A stretch of DNA of 64,000 bases from CAVRAZ01 sp963719135. Lineage in GTDB: Bacteria; Pseudomonadota; Gammaproteobacteria; DSM-19610. The stretch lies in assembly GCA_963719135.1 (NCBI GenBank), contig CAVRAZ010000001.1, positions 1 through 64,000 of the forward strand. The letters run 5' to 3'. Positions 1-9,144 of this stretch are shown here, in pieces (position 1 is the first letter of the stretch; each line of letters opens with the position of its first letter). The notes under the pieces were generated by a model. The model searched no databases. It was given only the letters and a program-made list of their open reading frames with translations, and had not been told where the DNA came from. Position numbers and translations under genes: made by a program.

Positions 1-90
1 ATTTGGCCATCCCGCGGTTTCTCCACACATGAAAGTGCGGTCACGATACGGGAGGCGATCAGGTCAGTTCGAAGGAAAAACCGGCGCCGG

Positions 91-215
91 GGTGGCTCCA
101 TTAGGCCGATCATCAGGTGGCTCCAATAAGGCGATCCTGACGTGGCTCCATTAGACCGATCCCAGGGTGGCTCCAATAGACCGATCCCGGAATGGCTCCA
201 TTGGGCTGATCATTG
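91..215. repeat. Five tandem copies of a 25-bp repeat
   Basis: Copies begin at 91, 116, 141, 166 and 191, so the period is exactly 25 bp with scattered substitutions and no spacers. The shared core is TGGCTCCAWT followed by GATC. Arrays of short repeats are known at the ends of IS21-family elements as transposase-binding sites, and iterons look similar; which applies here is inference. The array abuts a gene fragment that lacks its 5' half, which favours a transposon end. Confidence 0.75.
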
Positions 216-731
216 ACACTCCGCTGCGTCCACGCCGATTCCAGCGGCAAAGGCCATAATCGCGTCTATGACGCAATGACCGCTCTCATTGAGATGGCAA
301 GCCGGTCGGACGTGATGCTAGCGGCACTGACAAAGCCAGTGATAGAAGTCTATGAAGGCGCGAAACAGCGGCCAATACTCCAACTCGATCGAAATAAAAA
401 TCAGGCTAAGTTATTTTTCAACACGGACAACATCCCGTGTCAACCGATTTTCAACAAAATTAGGCAGATTGTTAACGACCTACCTTATGATCGGGTACTC
501 CTGAGTTCGGGAGACATTTTGGTCATGAACAATGCACGAGTGTTGCACGGACGTGATCAATTTGATGATGATACCCGGCACATGCAACGCATCATCATCG
601 AGTTGCATGAAGAGAGCCGTTTTACGCTCTCAAGCGGCTTCGCGTTCGAATTTGAGCACACGGCAGGTAAGCTGAATGGTAGCTTGCGGCCTGATGTATC
701 GGGTGGAACAGATGACCTTTGTGTGTGGTGA
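213..731 (+). pseudogene. C-terminal fragment of a TauD/clavaminate-synthase-like Fe(II)/2-oxoglutarate dioxygenase
   Basis: The 172 residues contain the second half of the fold: GDILVMNNARVLHGR, where the His in LHGR would be the distal iron ligand, followed by RHMQRIII, where the Arg would bind 2-oxoglutarate. The HxD iron-binding motif expected in the missing N-terminal half is absent. Family members of this type are about 300-350 residues. The only upstream start is a TTG inside the 25-bp repeat array, so the reading frame has been cut by that array. It should be non-functional. The substrate cannot be told; amino-acid hydroxylases such as VioC and asparagine oxygenase share this C-terminal pattern. 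Confidence 0.6.
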
Positions 732-1099
732 TCGTATTTACCTGACGGATGGATGCATTTCGAAGTGGCGGTACGGCCCTTGGTCGAGCACCCAACCGGA
801 CATCTTCCTCTATCCAGAGCGCATGCAATGCCCGATCCAGTCGTAAGCGAGTCACAGGCACCGTGCACTACTAAAGATGCGAGGTCCCAGCATCGAGCCA
901 CTAGTAACGTCGACGCTGCCCACATCGGTCACAGACAACGGGCTAGCATATAATCGGGACTGACGTTGAAAAGCACGATAGCGTATCCCCCTGATCCGTT
1001 GCTGTTGTTGTGCTGGTAAAACTATAGCACCAATCCAGCTGATGCAATCCGATTTGGAAGAGCCAACAGGCGTCACATAAACGGGTTCAGGCCAGTGAA

Positions 1100-1121
1100 C
1101 CGACTGCTTGGTCGGGTTTTT
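1100..1121 (+). terminator. Rho-independent terminator-like hairpin
   Basis: The stem is CCGAC/GTCGG with a six-base loop, followed by G and five T. It reads on the + strand. No complete gene ends just upstream, so it may be left over from a lost gene. Confidence 0.45.
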
Positions 1122-1219
1122 ATGCCTGGCGAACCGCAAACGCCGCTATTCGTCTGAAACGGGTCGCAAGCTTGACAGTTCGCAATTCCAAAATTGGTAG
1201 CAGTCGAACTTCCGATCTG

Positions 1220-1367
1220 GGTCCAGACTGTGTAAAAACTCTGACTGGAAGATGCCTTGCAAGAATTCGACTTTACCACAAGCCCGTAGAGCGGCGATCG
1301 ACATCTTAGGAGGGGTTTTGGCACCCCCTCTTTTGAGATCATTCCGAGTTTTTACACAGCCTGGGTC
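1220..1367. mobile_element. 148-bp MITE-like element with 22-bp inverted repeats
   Basis: The arms at 1220-1241 and 1346-1367 are inverted copies matching at 19 of 22 positions; both contain CTGTGTAAAAACTC reading inwards. Inward TGTGTAAAA is common in IS256-family terminal repeats, so this could be a deletion derivative of such an element. The interior has no transposase gene and carries a GAGGGG/CCCCTC hairpin near 1312-1330. No clear target duplication was found. Confidence 0.5.
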
Positions 1368-1579
1368 GAAACTTGCCGGTGGACGGCGCGCCCTCATCCG
1401 ATCTCTTCTAGCCGCTGAGCCTGCTCTCGCAGCAACCGAGACAGTTCACGGAGCCGTTTACAATCGAGTTCACGGGCGGGCAAAGACTGCTACGGGTCGG
1501 CATCACCGACTGAGTGCTTCAAGATCGCGCAACCAGGCGATAGACTGTATAGCAACACAGCATCGCAAGGACGCGGATC

Positions 1580-2491
1580 ATGCCCCACGCGGCGACGGCC
1601 AGGATGGCCACCCGGGACCCGGATGCTGCCTGTTACCAGCGCCACCGGCCCGAGCAAACCCTGCTCTATCGGATCGTCGAGGAATACTACCCGGCGTTCA
1701 CCGCCCATTTGGCGGAGCAGGGCAGTGAACTGCCCTGCTATGTGCAACGCGAGTTCGAGGAGTACCTCAAGTGCGGCCGCCTCGAGCATGGTTTCCTGCC
1801 GGTGCGCTGCGACACGTGTCACGCCGAACACCTGGTAGCGTTCAGTTGCAAACGCCGCGGTTTCTGCCCCAGCTGCGGGGCGCGGCGCATGGCCGAGAGT
1901 GCGGCCCTGCTAGTCGATGAAGTCTTTCCCGAACAGCCGGTGCGCCAATGGGTGTTGAGCTTTCCGTATCCCTTGCGTTTCCTGTTCGCCATGCGCCCGG
2001 CCATCATGGGCCAGGTGCTCGGCATCGTCTACCGCTGCATTGCCACGCACCTGATTAAGAAGGCAGGGTTTTCCTGCGAGACGGCCCGCACCGGCGCTGT
2101 GACGCTGATCCAGCGCTTCGGCAGCGCCTTAAACCTCAATATTCACTTTCTCGACGGCGTGTATGTCGAGCGACCTGACGGCTCGCTGCGTTTTCGGTGG
2201 GTGAAAGCACCGACGAGTGCTGAACTCACTCACCTGACCCATACCCTCGCGCGGCGCGTCGGCCGTTTCCTGGAGCGGCAGGGATGGCTGGAACGGGATG
2301 CCGAAAACAGCTATCTGTCCGGGGAAGCCGTCGGCGCAGCGCCGATGGATCCGTTATTGGGTCATTCGATCACCTACCGCATCGCGGTGGGACCTCAAGC
2401 GGGCCGCAAAGTGTTGACCCTGCAAACCCTGCCGGCCTGCGATGAGCCGTTCGATGACTCGGTGGGTAAGGTAGCCGGGTTCAACGCGTGA
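1580..2491 (+). pseudogene. IS91-family rolling-circle transposase, N-terminal part
   Basis: An HUH/Y1 transposase fragment. The zinc-finger region (CDTCHAEH, then CPSCGARRMAE) and the SFPYPLRFLFA block are typical of IS91 transposases. Two things mark it as dead. At the catalytic site the usual His-x-His reads NIHFLDGVY, which looks like a four-residue loss that removes the second His. The frame then stops soon after KVAGF, before the expected Tyr of the CRYxxRP motif. Sequence for the C-terminal domain resumes immediately in another frame at 2488. An internal deletion of roughly 95 codons is the simplest reading. The loss is judged from memory of the family. Confidence 0.8.
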
Positions 2492-2844
2492 ATCTAACCC
2501 GTTTTCATGGGGTGTTCGCACCGAACAGCGAGCATCGTGCGGCGGTGACGCCGGCCAAACGGGACAAAGGCAACAGTGCCAGGGTATCCGATGAGCCGCC
2601 AACGTCGGTTGAGCGTCGGGCGTCCATGACTTGGGCATCGCGCCTGAAGCGCGTCTTCAACATCGATATCGAGACCTGCACTGAATGCGGTGGGCCGGTG
2701 AAGGTGATTGCCTGCATCGAAGACCCGGTGGTGATCAAGCAGTTCCTCGATCACCTGAAGCACAAAGCTGAAACCAGCGAGCCCAGCCCGTTGCCTGAGA
2801 GCCGGGCGCCGCCGGCTGGGCTGCGGCAGGGGCTGTTTGACTGA
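2488..2844 (+). pseudogene. IS91-family transposase, C-terminal part
   Basis: It begins VNLTRFHGVFAPNS, the standard start of the IS91 C-terminal block, and continues to a CTECGG zinc motif and an IEDPVVIKQFLDHL segment. It has no start of its own, since GTG here is an internal codon, and it lies in a different frame from the N-terminal part. It is the tail of the same element, and the transposase-end repeat follows 40 bp downstream. Confidence 0.75.
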
Positions 2845-2884
2845 CGAGCCCAAAAGCCAACGGTTCAAATCAAAATGCTGCGCT

Positions 2885-3075
2885 CACACCGCCGCGGCAG
2901 GGACTCGCCGTGCCGGATGGCGGGAATGGAGCCGACTGTGGAGAAAAAGTGGGCGTGTTTACAGCGACGTGAGTGGCATTCAGGCCCATTCGGGGCTATC
3001 GAACGGTTGCCGGGCGAGTCATTCGCGGTCAGAGCGGCTGCTGGACCTGGGTGAAAAGGGTGTTTATTCTACCTA
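2885..3075 (+). repeat. IS91 3' end, copy 1 (191 bp)
   Basis: This 191-bp segment lies just downstream of the transposase and recurs base-for-base, as far as can be read, at 12469-12659 in the same orientation. In IS91 elements the replication origin (oriIS) is at the 3' end behind the transposase, so this is most likely that end. The match stops at CTACCTA, where the two flanks diverge. Confidence 0.75.
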
Positions 3076-3167
3076 GCGCAGCCTTCGGCCGCAGCCAAGA
3101 TTGAAAACCGCACGGTTCGATGATACTGATACAGGCGTATCGATTCTGGCGGTGAAGGGGGGTTGCG

Positions 3168-4726
3168 ATGCGCCTGTTTTGTAACAAACATAAGTCGAAG
3201 ATAAACGGTGTTCTGTCGTGCTTTGACCGGATGCTGTTTCGCGGGTATCTTCCCCTGATGTCGGGTGCAGCCATGGCCCAGTTTCTGATGAGTGAGAAGG
3301 TGCGGTGTGACAACCTGAAGGCCTTCTTAACCGACAATGCGGAGCGAGTGAAGGAGCATGCTCAGGCGATGGCGGCCAGCGCTGGGCGTCCTTATACCTA
3401 CCTGGCTTCGGCCGGGATGAAGATGGAGCGCCATGCCAGGGAACTGGCTGAGCGCGATGAAATTAGCGAAGGCTTGGTGTGCATTTTTGCCAAGCTCGAT
3501 CCCTGTAAGAGTTTCTCGTTCAAGTACCACAAGACATACCCGTTCGTGAGTGCGGCCAAGCGCAAGTGCTTGCACATCTACTACTACTTCATGGACCGGA
3601 AGTTCGGCCTGGTCCATGTCCAGATCCAGACATGGTTCCCGTTGCGCATGCAGGTGTTCGTAAACGGCCACGATTGGCTGGCGAGGAAGCTTGATGCGGC
3701 CAAGATAAAGTACACGCAGTGCGACAATGTCTTTGTGCAGGTGGAGGATGTGCAGCGAGCACAAAGGCACTCCGATCGGATGCCTTCACTTGATTGGCCG
3801 TCGGAACTCACCGCTATGCTCGCAGAGTGAATCCCTTGATGGGGTCATTGATCACCGATATGCAGTACTACTGGGTGACGGCACAGTGTGAGTATTCCAC
3901 TGATGTAATGTTCAACTCAGCCTCTAGCCTGAAGGTGCTTTATCCACGACTGAGTAGCCATAGCAGCCTGTGCTTTGGCGCCAAGGAGGTGATGAGCTTC
4001 CTTGGAAAGAAGCTGGTCGGACAGTTTCGCGGAGAGCTGTTGAGTGATACTACCGACCGATGCAAGCACCGCCTGCCTGGTGTTCGCATCAAGCATAGAG
4101 TGAAAATGAACTGGATCAAGATGTATGACAAGGCCGGTTCAGTGCTGCGGGTGGAGATAGTCATCAACGACCCCGAAGCATTCAAGGTGCGAAAACAGGT
4201 TAGACGCGCGGGAGAACAGGTGACGCTGTGGGTTCCGATGAGGAAGGGGGTGGCCAACTTGTTTCGTTATCGTGATGTGTCGATGGCCGCTAACCGTCGC
4301 TATCTCGATGCGCTGGCGGTCGTGGATGACCCAACGCCCGCTATCCGTGACCTGGACAAGATCACCGAACGTAAACGCACTGCCAACGGCAAGTCGGTGC
4401 GTGCATTCAATCCGCTGGCACGCGAGGAGCGTCAAGTGTTCGAGGCCCTCTCAGCGGGTGAGCACCATATCCGCGGGTTCACCAACCGAGATATTCGACA
4501 CAAGCTGACCGAACTCAACGCCCTCGGCGCCAGAACGCACACCCCTGAGCAACTATCGGCCAAGGTCTCTCGGTTATTTCACCGTCTCCACCTCTATGGC
4601 CTCATTGCCAAAGTTCCCCGCTCGAGAAGGTGGCGACTATCCAGCAAAGGGCTGCGCGTACTGAGCAGTGCCATTCGGCTCAGAGAGCAGATCTTCCCTG
4701 ATGTGTACGCCAGTGACTATGCATAG
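3168..4726 (+). pseudogene. Uncharacterised mobile-type protein (about 520 aa) split by a frameshift
   Basis: The first piece (3168-3830) starts MRLFCNKHKSKINGVLSCFD and carries MLFRGYLPLMSG and HVQIQTWFPLRMQV. The second piece continues from about 3822 in the -1 frame with RRVNPLMGSL, then TDMQYYWVTAQCEYSTDVMF, and runs to 4726. Joined, they give one protein of an uncharacterised family that I recall as recurring in many genomes. The C-terminal 100 residues look like a winged helix (ALSAGEHHIRGFTNRDI through SRLFHRLHLYGLI), so DNA binding is plausible. No slippery heptamer is visible at the junction, so this looks like a mutation, perhaps loss of 4 nt from a GCGC run, rather than programmed frameshifting. 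Function unknown. Confidence 0.6.
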
Positions 4727-5066
4727 TTTCGTTGGTAAAATTCCAAGAACATACAAGGAAAGAATCTATACACGGGCGTCACTCATGGGTAAAGCTTAAT
4801 ACCGCGGGCAACTGATTAATACACTGGAAAAAGGCGCGGCAAGCGGTGACGCTCCGGGCATTGGCAACAGTGGCTCAAAGTCGGGCTCGGGCTCTCGGCC
4901 GTTTCAGCGGCAGGCAGTGTGTCGGGGGGCAGGCACGCGCGTCAAGCACCGTTACCTGATTTTGACGATCGTCAACGGGCACTCCATTATATCAATGCCT
5001 GCTGGGTTGATTTCGGGAAAGTCCATGCTTAACTTTGATAGTCAAGTCGTGCCGAGGTTATCTGTC
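4727..5066. other. Intergenic region upstream of the beta-propeller protein
   Basis: No gene is supported. An open frame runs in from 4917 ahead of the chosen start at 5067, but its product lacks coding character and the signal peptide begins only at 5067. Confidence 0.4.
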
Positions 5067-8000
5067 ATGAGTACGAAACGGATGTTTTCATGGTCTTGTT
5101 GTGGTCTCCTCGTCCTAGCCGGCAGCGGCGCGGCGTTGGCTGATTCCAGTTCGGTTGGCGCTTCGCTGAATAAAGTTGCGCCGTCTCCCGACTTCACAGT
5201 GTCGCCACACGCCAAGCCGGATGCAACGACACAGACGCGCATGCGGGCGACGTACGCCAGGCTGCCTTTAGCGTTTGAAGCCAACCGCGGCCAGAGCGAC
5301 CCTGAGATCAAGTACCTCGCCCGCGGCCCGGGCTACAACCTGTTTCTGACTGAAACGGAAGCGGTGCTCGCGTTGCACCATAGTCAGGCCAACACGGCCG
5401 ATCCGCAGCGCGGCACCGATCAGCCAACACCGGCCGCCTCCGTTCTGCACATGAAGTTTCTCGGTGCCAAGCCTTCACCGCGGATAGACGGTGAAGAAGA
5501 GCTGCCGGGCAAAGTCAACTACTTCCAGGGCAATGATCCGGGGCAGTGGCACACGAACCTTTCGACGTACGCGAAAGTTCGCTATCGAAACGTCTACCCC
5601 GGCGTCGATCTGATCTACTACGCTAACCGGGAGCAGCTCGAATATGACCTCGTGCTTGCTCCGGGAGCCAATCCGAGTGGGATTCGGCTTGCCTTCGAAG
5701 GCGCCGACAGCCTGCACCTGGACGAGTCGGGCAATCTGGTGGTGAAACTCGGTGGCCAGAAGCTCGTCCAACGCGCTCCGCTTGTATATCAGGTGGACGC
5801 GGGGAGACAACAGAAGATTTCCGCGTGTTATGTGCTGGCGAACAATGGTGAGGTCACCATTGAAGTCGGGACCCATGACAACAGCCGGTCGCTCATCATC
5901 GACCCGGTGCTGGTGTATTCCACTTTTCTGGGAAGCCCATCGCGTGATTCAGGCAGCGGTATTGCCGTAGATGGTGCAGGCAACGCCTACATCCTCGGGA
6001 TTACCCATTCTCTCCACTTCCCCACTGTGAATCCCGTGCAACCGGCTAATGGCGGCAATGATGACATCTTCGTGACGAAGATTAATTCCGCCGGATCGGC
6101 AATTGTGTTCTCCACTTATCTCGGTGGGAACGACAACGAAAGCAGCGAAGCCGGTATCGCGGTGGACCGCGCGGGCAACGTTTACGTGACCGGTGAGACG
6201 CGATCAACCAACTTCCCGACTAAGAACGCCTTGCAGCCGGCACTAAAAGGAACAAAAGGAACGGTGGGAAATGCTTTCGTGGTAAAGCTCAATGCCACCG
6301 ATTCTACGCTCATCTATTCCACCTACCTCGGAGGAAGCGGCGAAACTACGGGGTATGGAATTGCCGCAGACGCCGCCGGCAACGCCTACGTAAGCGGAAA
6401 CACCTCATCTCCGGATTTCCCGACAACAGCAAATGTCGTGCAACCGACATTCAATGGTCCATATTCGGTGTATGGAGACGGATTCGTAGCAAAACTCAGT
6501 GCCGACGGTTCCAGGCTCGAATACGCGACCTACCTGGGCGGCACCGCCGGAGACACTTGCTCAGGCATCGCCGTAGATGCTGGTGGAGAGGCTTATGTAA
6601 CAGGTTACACCCGTTCCGTCGACTTCCCTACGGCGCATGCGCTGCAGCCTAGCGGACACAGGGCCGATGCGTTTGTAACGAAACTGGATGCCAGCGGGTC
6701 GTCGCTTGTTTATTCGACCTACTTGGGTGGTAGCGATATCCAGCAGGGGACTGGTATTGCGGTGGATCGCGAGGGGAACGCCTATGTTGCAGGCTATACC
6801 AGCTCAGCAGATTTCCCAACGCAAAATGCCCTGCAACCCCATTTGAACAACTCTGTTGACGTCTTTATTACCAAGCTCAATCCAGCCGGTTCGGCGCTGG
6901 TCTACTCCACCTACCTGGGCGGAAGTAGCGAGGACCAAGCCGGGAACAGTCACGGAACTGTGACCAACGTGGCGGTAGATCTCGCAGGTAACTTTTACCT
7001 GGCGGGACGGACGTTTTCAACTGATTTTCCCATGCGAAACGCCATTCAGCCAGTTTACGGCGGCGGCCAGCTCGACAGCTATGTGCTTAAGCTGAATCCG
7101 GAAGGGTCCGCGCTCGTCTATTCTACCTACCTCGGCGGAAGTGGCAACGACGATGTAAGCGGCGTTGCCATAGACGATGCGGGAAACGCGTACGTAACGG
7201 GTACCACACAGTTCTCGGCGGACTTCCCCGTCGTTAACGCACTGCAGCCGGCACCTGGCGGGGGTACGGCCTCTGTTTCTGATGCCTTCGTCGCAAAGAT
7301 ATCGGATACCGTTTCCCCACCACGCCTGCGCACCGACCGCGACATCGACGGCGACGGCCTGCCCGATCTCGCGGTGCTGGCAGCCGGCGGCGGGCAGAAG
7401 GTCACCGTGAAGAGCCAGACCGGCCACTCAATCAGCGAAGTCGCGTTCGACAAGGCCGGCACACCCGTCGCCTTCCGGACGCTGGACAACTTCGGCGGCA
7501 CGCCCGCTCCCGAACTCGCTGTGCTCGGTACCGGCGGCGTGGCCGAAGTGCGCGACGCGCTGTCCGGCGAGTTGCTCGGCAACGTGACATTCGATCCTCA
7601 ACTGACGCCCGTCGATCTGGTGGTGCTCGATGACCGCAACGGCGACGGCGTCCCGGAACTCGCGATGCTCGGCGAAAACAGCACCGGCGCCGGCAGCGTC
7701 GAAGTGCGCGATGCCGCCACGGGAACGCTGCTCACCACCCTCGCCTACGCATCGGTCCTGCAGCCGAAGGGACTGGTGGCGACCGACGACCTCACCGGCG
7801 ACGGCCGGCGCGAACTGGGCATGCTCGGCGAGAACGTCAAGCCGACCGGCAGCGATCGCATCGAGGTGCGCGATCCGGTGACGGGTCTGCGCGTCGTCAA
7901 TCTCTGGCAGGGCAGCGGCTTTACCATGGAACAGGCCCGGCGCGTCGGTGACCTCACCGGCGACGGCATCGGCGAAGTCGCCACGCTGCGCACCAAGCCC

Positions 8001-8384
8001 AATCAGGTGAATGTCCTGGTCGAGGACCCGGTGAACGCCGTTGCAGTGACCAGCCTGGCGTTCGCCTCACACTTCCGGCCGGTCGACCTGGTGAGCATCG
8101 ACGACTTCAACCACAACGGCGCCTTCGAGGTCGGGCTGCTCGCGCGCAACGACGACACCGGCGCCCAGCGCATGGATGTCGTCGACAGCCGCAGCAGACA
8201 GTTGCTGCGCCGGCTCTGGTTCCCGAAAGACTTCGTGGTGCAGGCCGCCGGTGTGCTGCCCGATCGCAACGGCAACGGCGCGGAGGAAGTCGCCGTGCTC
8301 GGCCGCCGCGACAGCGACGGGGCCATGAACGTCTACATCAAGGACACCGCCAGCGGCACATTGCTCAAGCGCGTTCCCTTCTGA
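5067..8384 (+). CDS. Secreted SBBP-repeat / FG-GAP-like beta-propeller protein
   Basis: The 1,105-residue product starts at 5067, with GAGG nine bases upstream, and opens with a signal peptide ending GSGAALA. A DUF7948-type domain follows (LPLAFEANRGQSDPEIKYLARG). Next come seven SBBP repeats of the form VYSTYLGGS, GIAVDAAGNAYVTG, DFPTxNALQP (about 5910-7300). After that come seven shorter repeats with Asp-rich loops such as DIDGDGLPDLAVL and DRNGDGVPELAML, like calcium-binding FG-GAP blades (7330-8380). No sorting signal is visible at the C terminus. Seven of each suggests two seven-bladed propellers. Base composition rises in GC at about 7320, where the repeat type changes. Role is probably extracellular binding; ligand unknown. 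Confidence 0.8.
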   Translation: MSTKRMFSWSCCGLLVLAGSGAALADSSSVGASLNKVAPSPDFTVSPHAKPDATTQTRMRATYARLPLAFEANRGQSDPEIKYLARGPGYNLFLTETEAVLALHHSQANTADPQRGTDQPTPAASVLHMKFLGAKPSPRIDGEEELPGKVNYFQGNDPGQWHTNLSTYAKVRYRNVYPGVDLIYYANREQLEYDLVLAPGANPSGIRLAFEGADSLHLDESGNLVVKLGGQKLVQRAPLVYQVDAGRQQKISACYVLANNGEVTIEVGTHDNSRSLIIDPVLVYSTFLGSPSRDSGSGIAVDGAGNAYILGITHSLHFPTVNPVQPANGGNDDIFVTKINSAGSAIVFSTYLGGNDNESSEAGIAVDRAGNVYVTGETRSTNFPTKNALQPALKGTKGTVGNAFVVKLNATDSTLIYSTYLGGSGETTGYGIAADAAGNAYVSGNTSSPDFPTTANVVQPTFNGPYSVYGDGFVAKLSADGSRLEYATYLGGTAGDTCSGIAVDAGGEAYVTGYTRSVDFPTAHALQPSGHRADAFVTKLDASGSSLVYSTYLGGSDIQQGTGIAVDREGNAYVAGYTSSADFPTQNALQPHLNNSVDVFITKLNPAGSALVYSTYLGGSSEDQAGNSHGTVTNVAVDLAGNFYLAGRTFSTDFPMRNAIQPVYGGGQLDSYVLKLNPEGSALVYSTYLGGSGNDDVSGVAIDDAGNAYVTGTTQFSADFPVVNALQPAPGGGTASVSDAFVAKISDTVSPPRLRTDRDIDGDGLPDLAVLAAGGGQKVTVKSQTGHSISEVAFDKAGTPVAFRTLDNFGGTPAPELAVLGTGGVAEVRDALSGELLGNVTFDPQLTPVDLVVLDDRNGDGVPELAMLGENSTGAGSVEVRDAATGTLLTTLAYASVLQPKGLVATDDLTGDGRRELGMLGENVKPTGSDRIEVRDPVTGLRVVNLWQGSGFTMEQARRVGDLTGDGIGEVATLRTKPNQVNVLVEDPVNAVAVTSLAFASHFRPVDLVSIDDFNHNGAFEVGLLARNDDTGAQRMDVVDSRSRQLLRRLWFPKDFVVQAAGVLPDRNGNGAEEVAVLGRRDSDGAMNVYIKDTASGTLLKRVPF

Positions 8385-8441
8385 TACGAAGGAACCGTCA
8401 TTCCCACGGCGCGGAGCCTTTCCCGGCCGTACCGGCAGCGC

Positions 8442-9131
8442 TCAGCGCTTGAGCAGAAAGCCGCTGTCCGCCTCGTCCTCGATCAGCTTGGCGAAGCGTT
8501 TGGTGAGCTTGGGCAGCTGGATCAGTTCGTCCAGCCCCAACTTCTTGCGTTTCTTGATCAGGGTCGCCGGTTCGAAGAACTGCCGCGCGTTGCCGACCGT
8601 CAACACGAACGGCGGCCAGCCGTCGCGCGCCAGCAGGTAACTCATCAGCAAGGCACCGGTCCGGTGATTGCCTTCGGGATAGAGTTGCGGCTGACTGAGG
8701 ACGCGCGTGAACAGGCCGGCCGCGAGCCTGTTCGTACGGTCTTTCCTGTGCATGGCCAGCCATTCCATCAGTCCGCCGACGCCGCCGCCCTGCGTTTCGT
8801 AGAAATGGCGGCGGGTGTTGTTGAACTGCCCCGCCTGTTCGTCACCCCGGCACCCGCCCGAGTCGCCGCACAGCACCAGCCGGTTGAGTTCCATCAGGCG
8901 CGCAGACTCGCCCATCGCGAACAGGTCGATGTCCTCGCTCAGGCAGTCGTCCACGCAACGATAGCCGGCGATCATGTTGGCCACGACCTCGTCGGTCAGG
9001 GGGTCGCGCCGGTCGCTCAGATCGGCGTTGATGCGCGGAAACGCCCGCTGAACCGAGGCGAGCGACGCCTCGATGGCCGGAACGTTCAGGCGGCGCCGGC
9101 GACGCATTGCCGAAGCGGCGGACACGATCAC
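8442..9131 (-). CDS. Fic-like protein with a degenerate active-site motif
   Basis: The 229-residue product carries LYPEGNHRTGALLMSYLLARDG, which resembles the Fic motif HxFx(D/E)GNxR that transfers AMP or other nucleotides to protein hydroxyls. The GN and R are present, but the position expected to hold the catalytic His reads SQPQLYPEGN, with Gln. A Fic subfamily with HPQLF(x)EGNHR exists to my knowledge, so His-to-Gln would be a loss in this copy. The gene lies 13 bp downstream of pstB on the same strand, but nothing links it to phosphate uptake. It converges with the propeller gene across a 57-bp gap. Activity is doubtful. Confidence 0.55.
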   Translation of the reverse strand: MIVSAASAMRRRRRLNVPAIEASLASVQRAFPRINADLSDRRDPLTDEVVANMIAGYRCVDDCLSEDIDLFAMGESARLMELNRLVLCGDSGGCRGDEQAGQFNNTRRHFYETQGGGVGGLMEWLAMHRKDRTNRLAAGLFTRVLSQPQLYPEGNHRTGALLMSYLLARDGWPPFVLTVGNARQFFEPATLIKKRKKLGLDELIQLPKLTKRFAKLIEDEADSGFLLKR

Positions 9132-9144
9132 AATCTCCAGCGGC

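Larger units (their letters stand above)
732..1579. other. Non-coding stretch between the dioxygenase fragment and the IS91 element
   Basis: No convincing gene is seen. The stretch holds a terminator-like hairpin at 1100-1121 and a short inverted-repeat element at 1220-1367, both listed separately. The rest looks like degenerate sequence between mobile elements. Confidence 0.5.

Noticed and set aside
91..215. 25-bp array as a CRISPR
   Set aside because: Units are head-to-tail with no spacer DNA and there are no cas genes nearby.
3800..3835. Programmed ribosomal frameshift joining the two frames of the mobile-type gene
   Set aside because: No X-XXY-YYZ slippery heptamer is visible at the overlap; the simplest account is a small deletion in a GCGC run.
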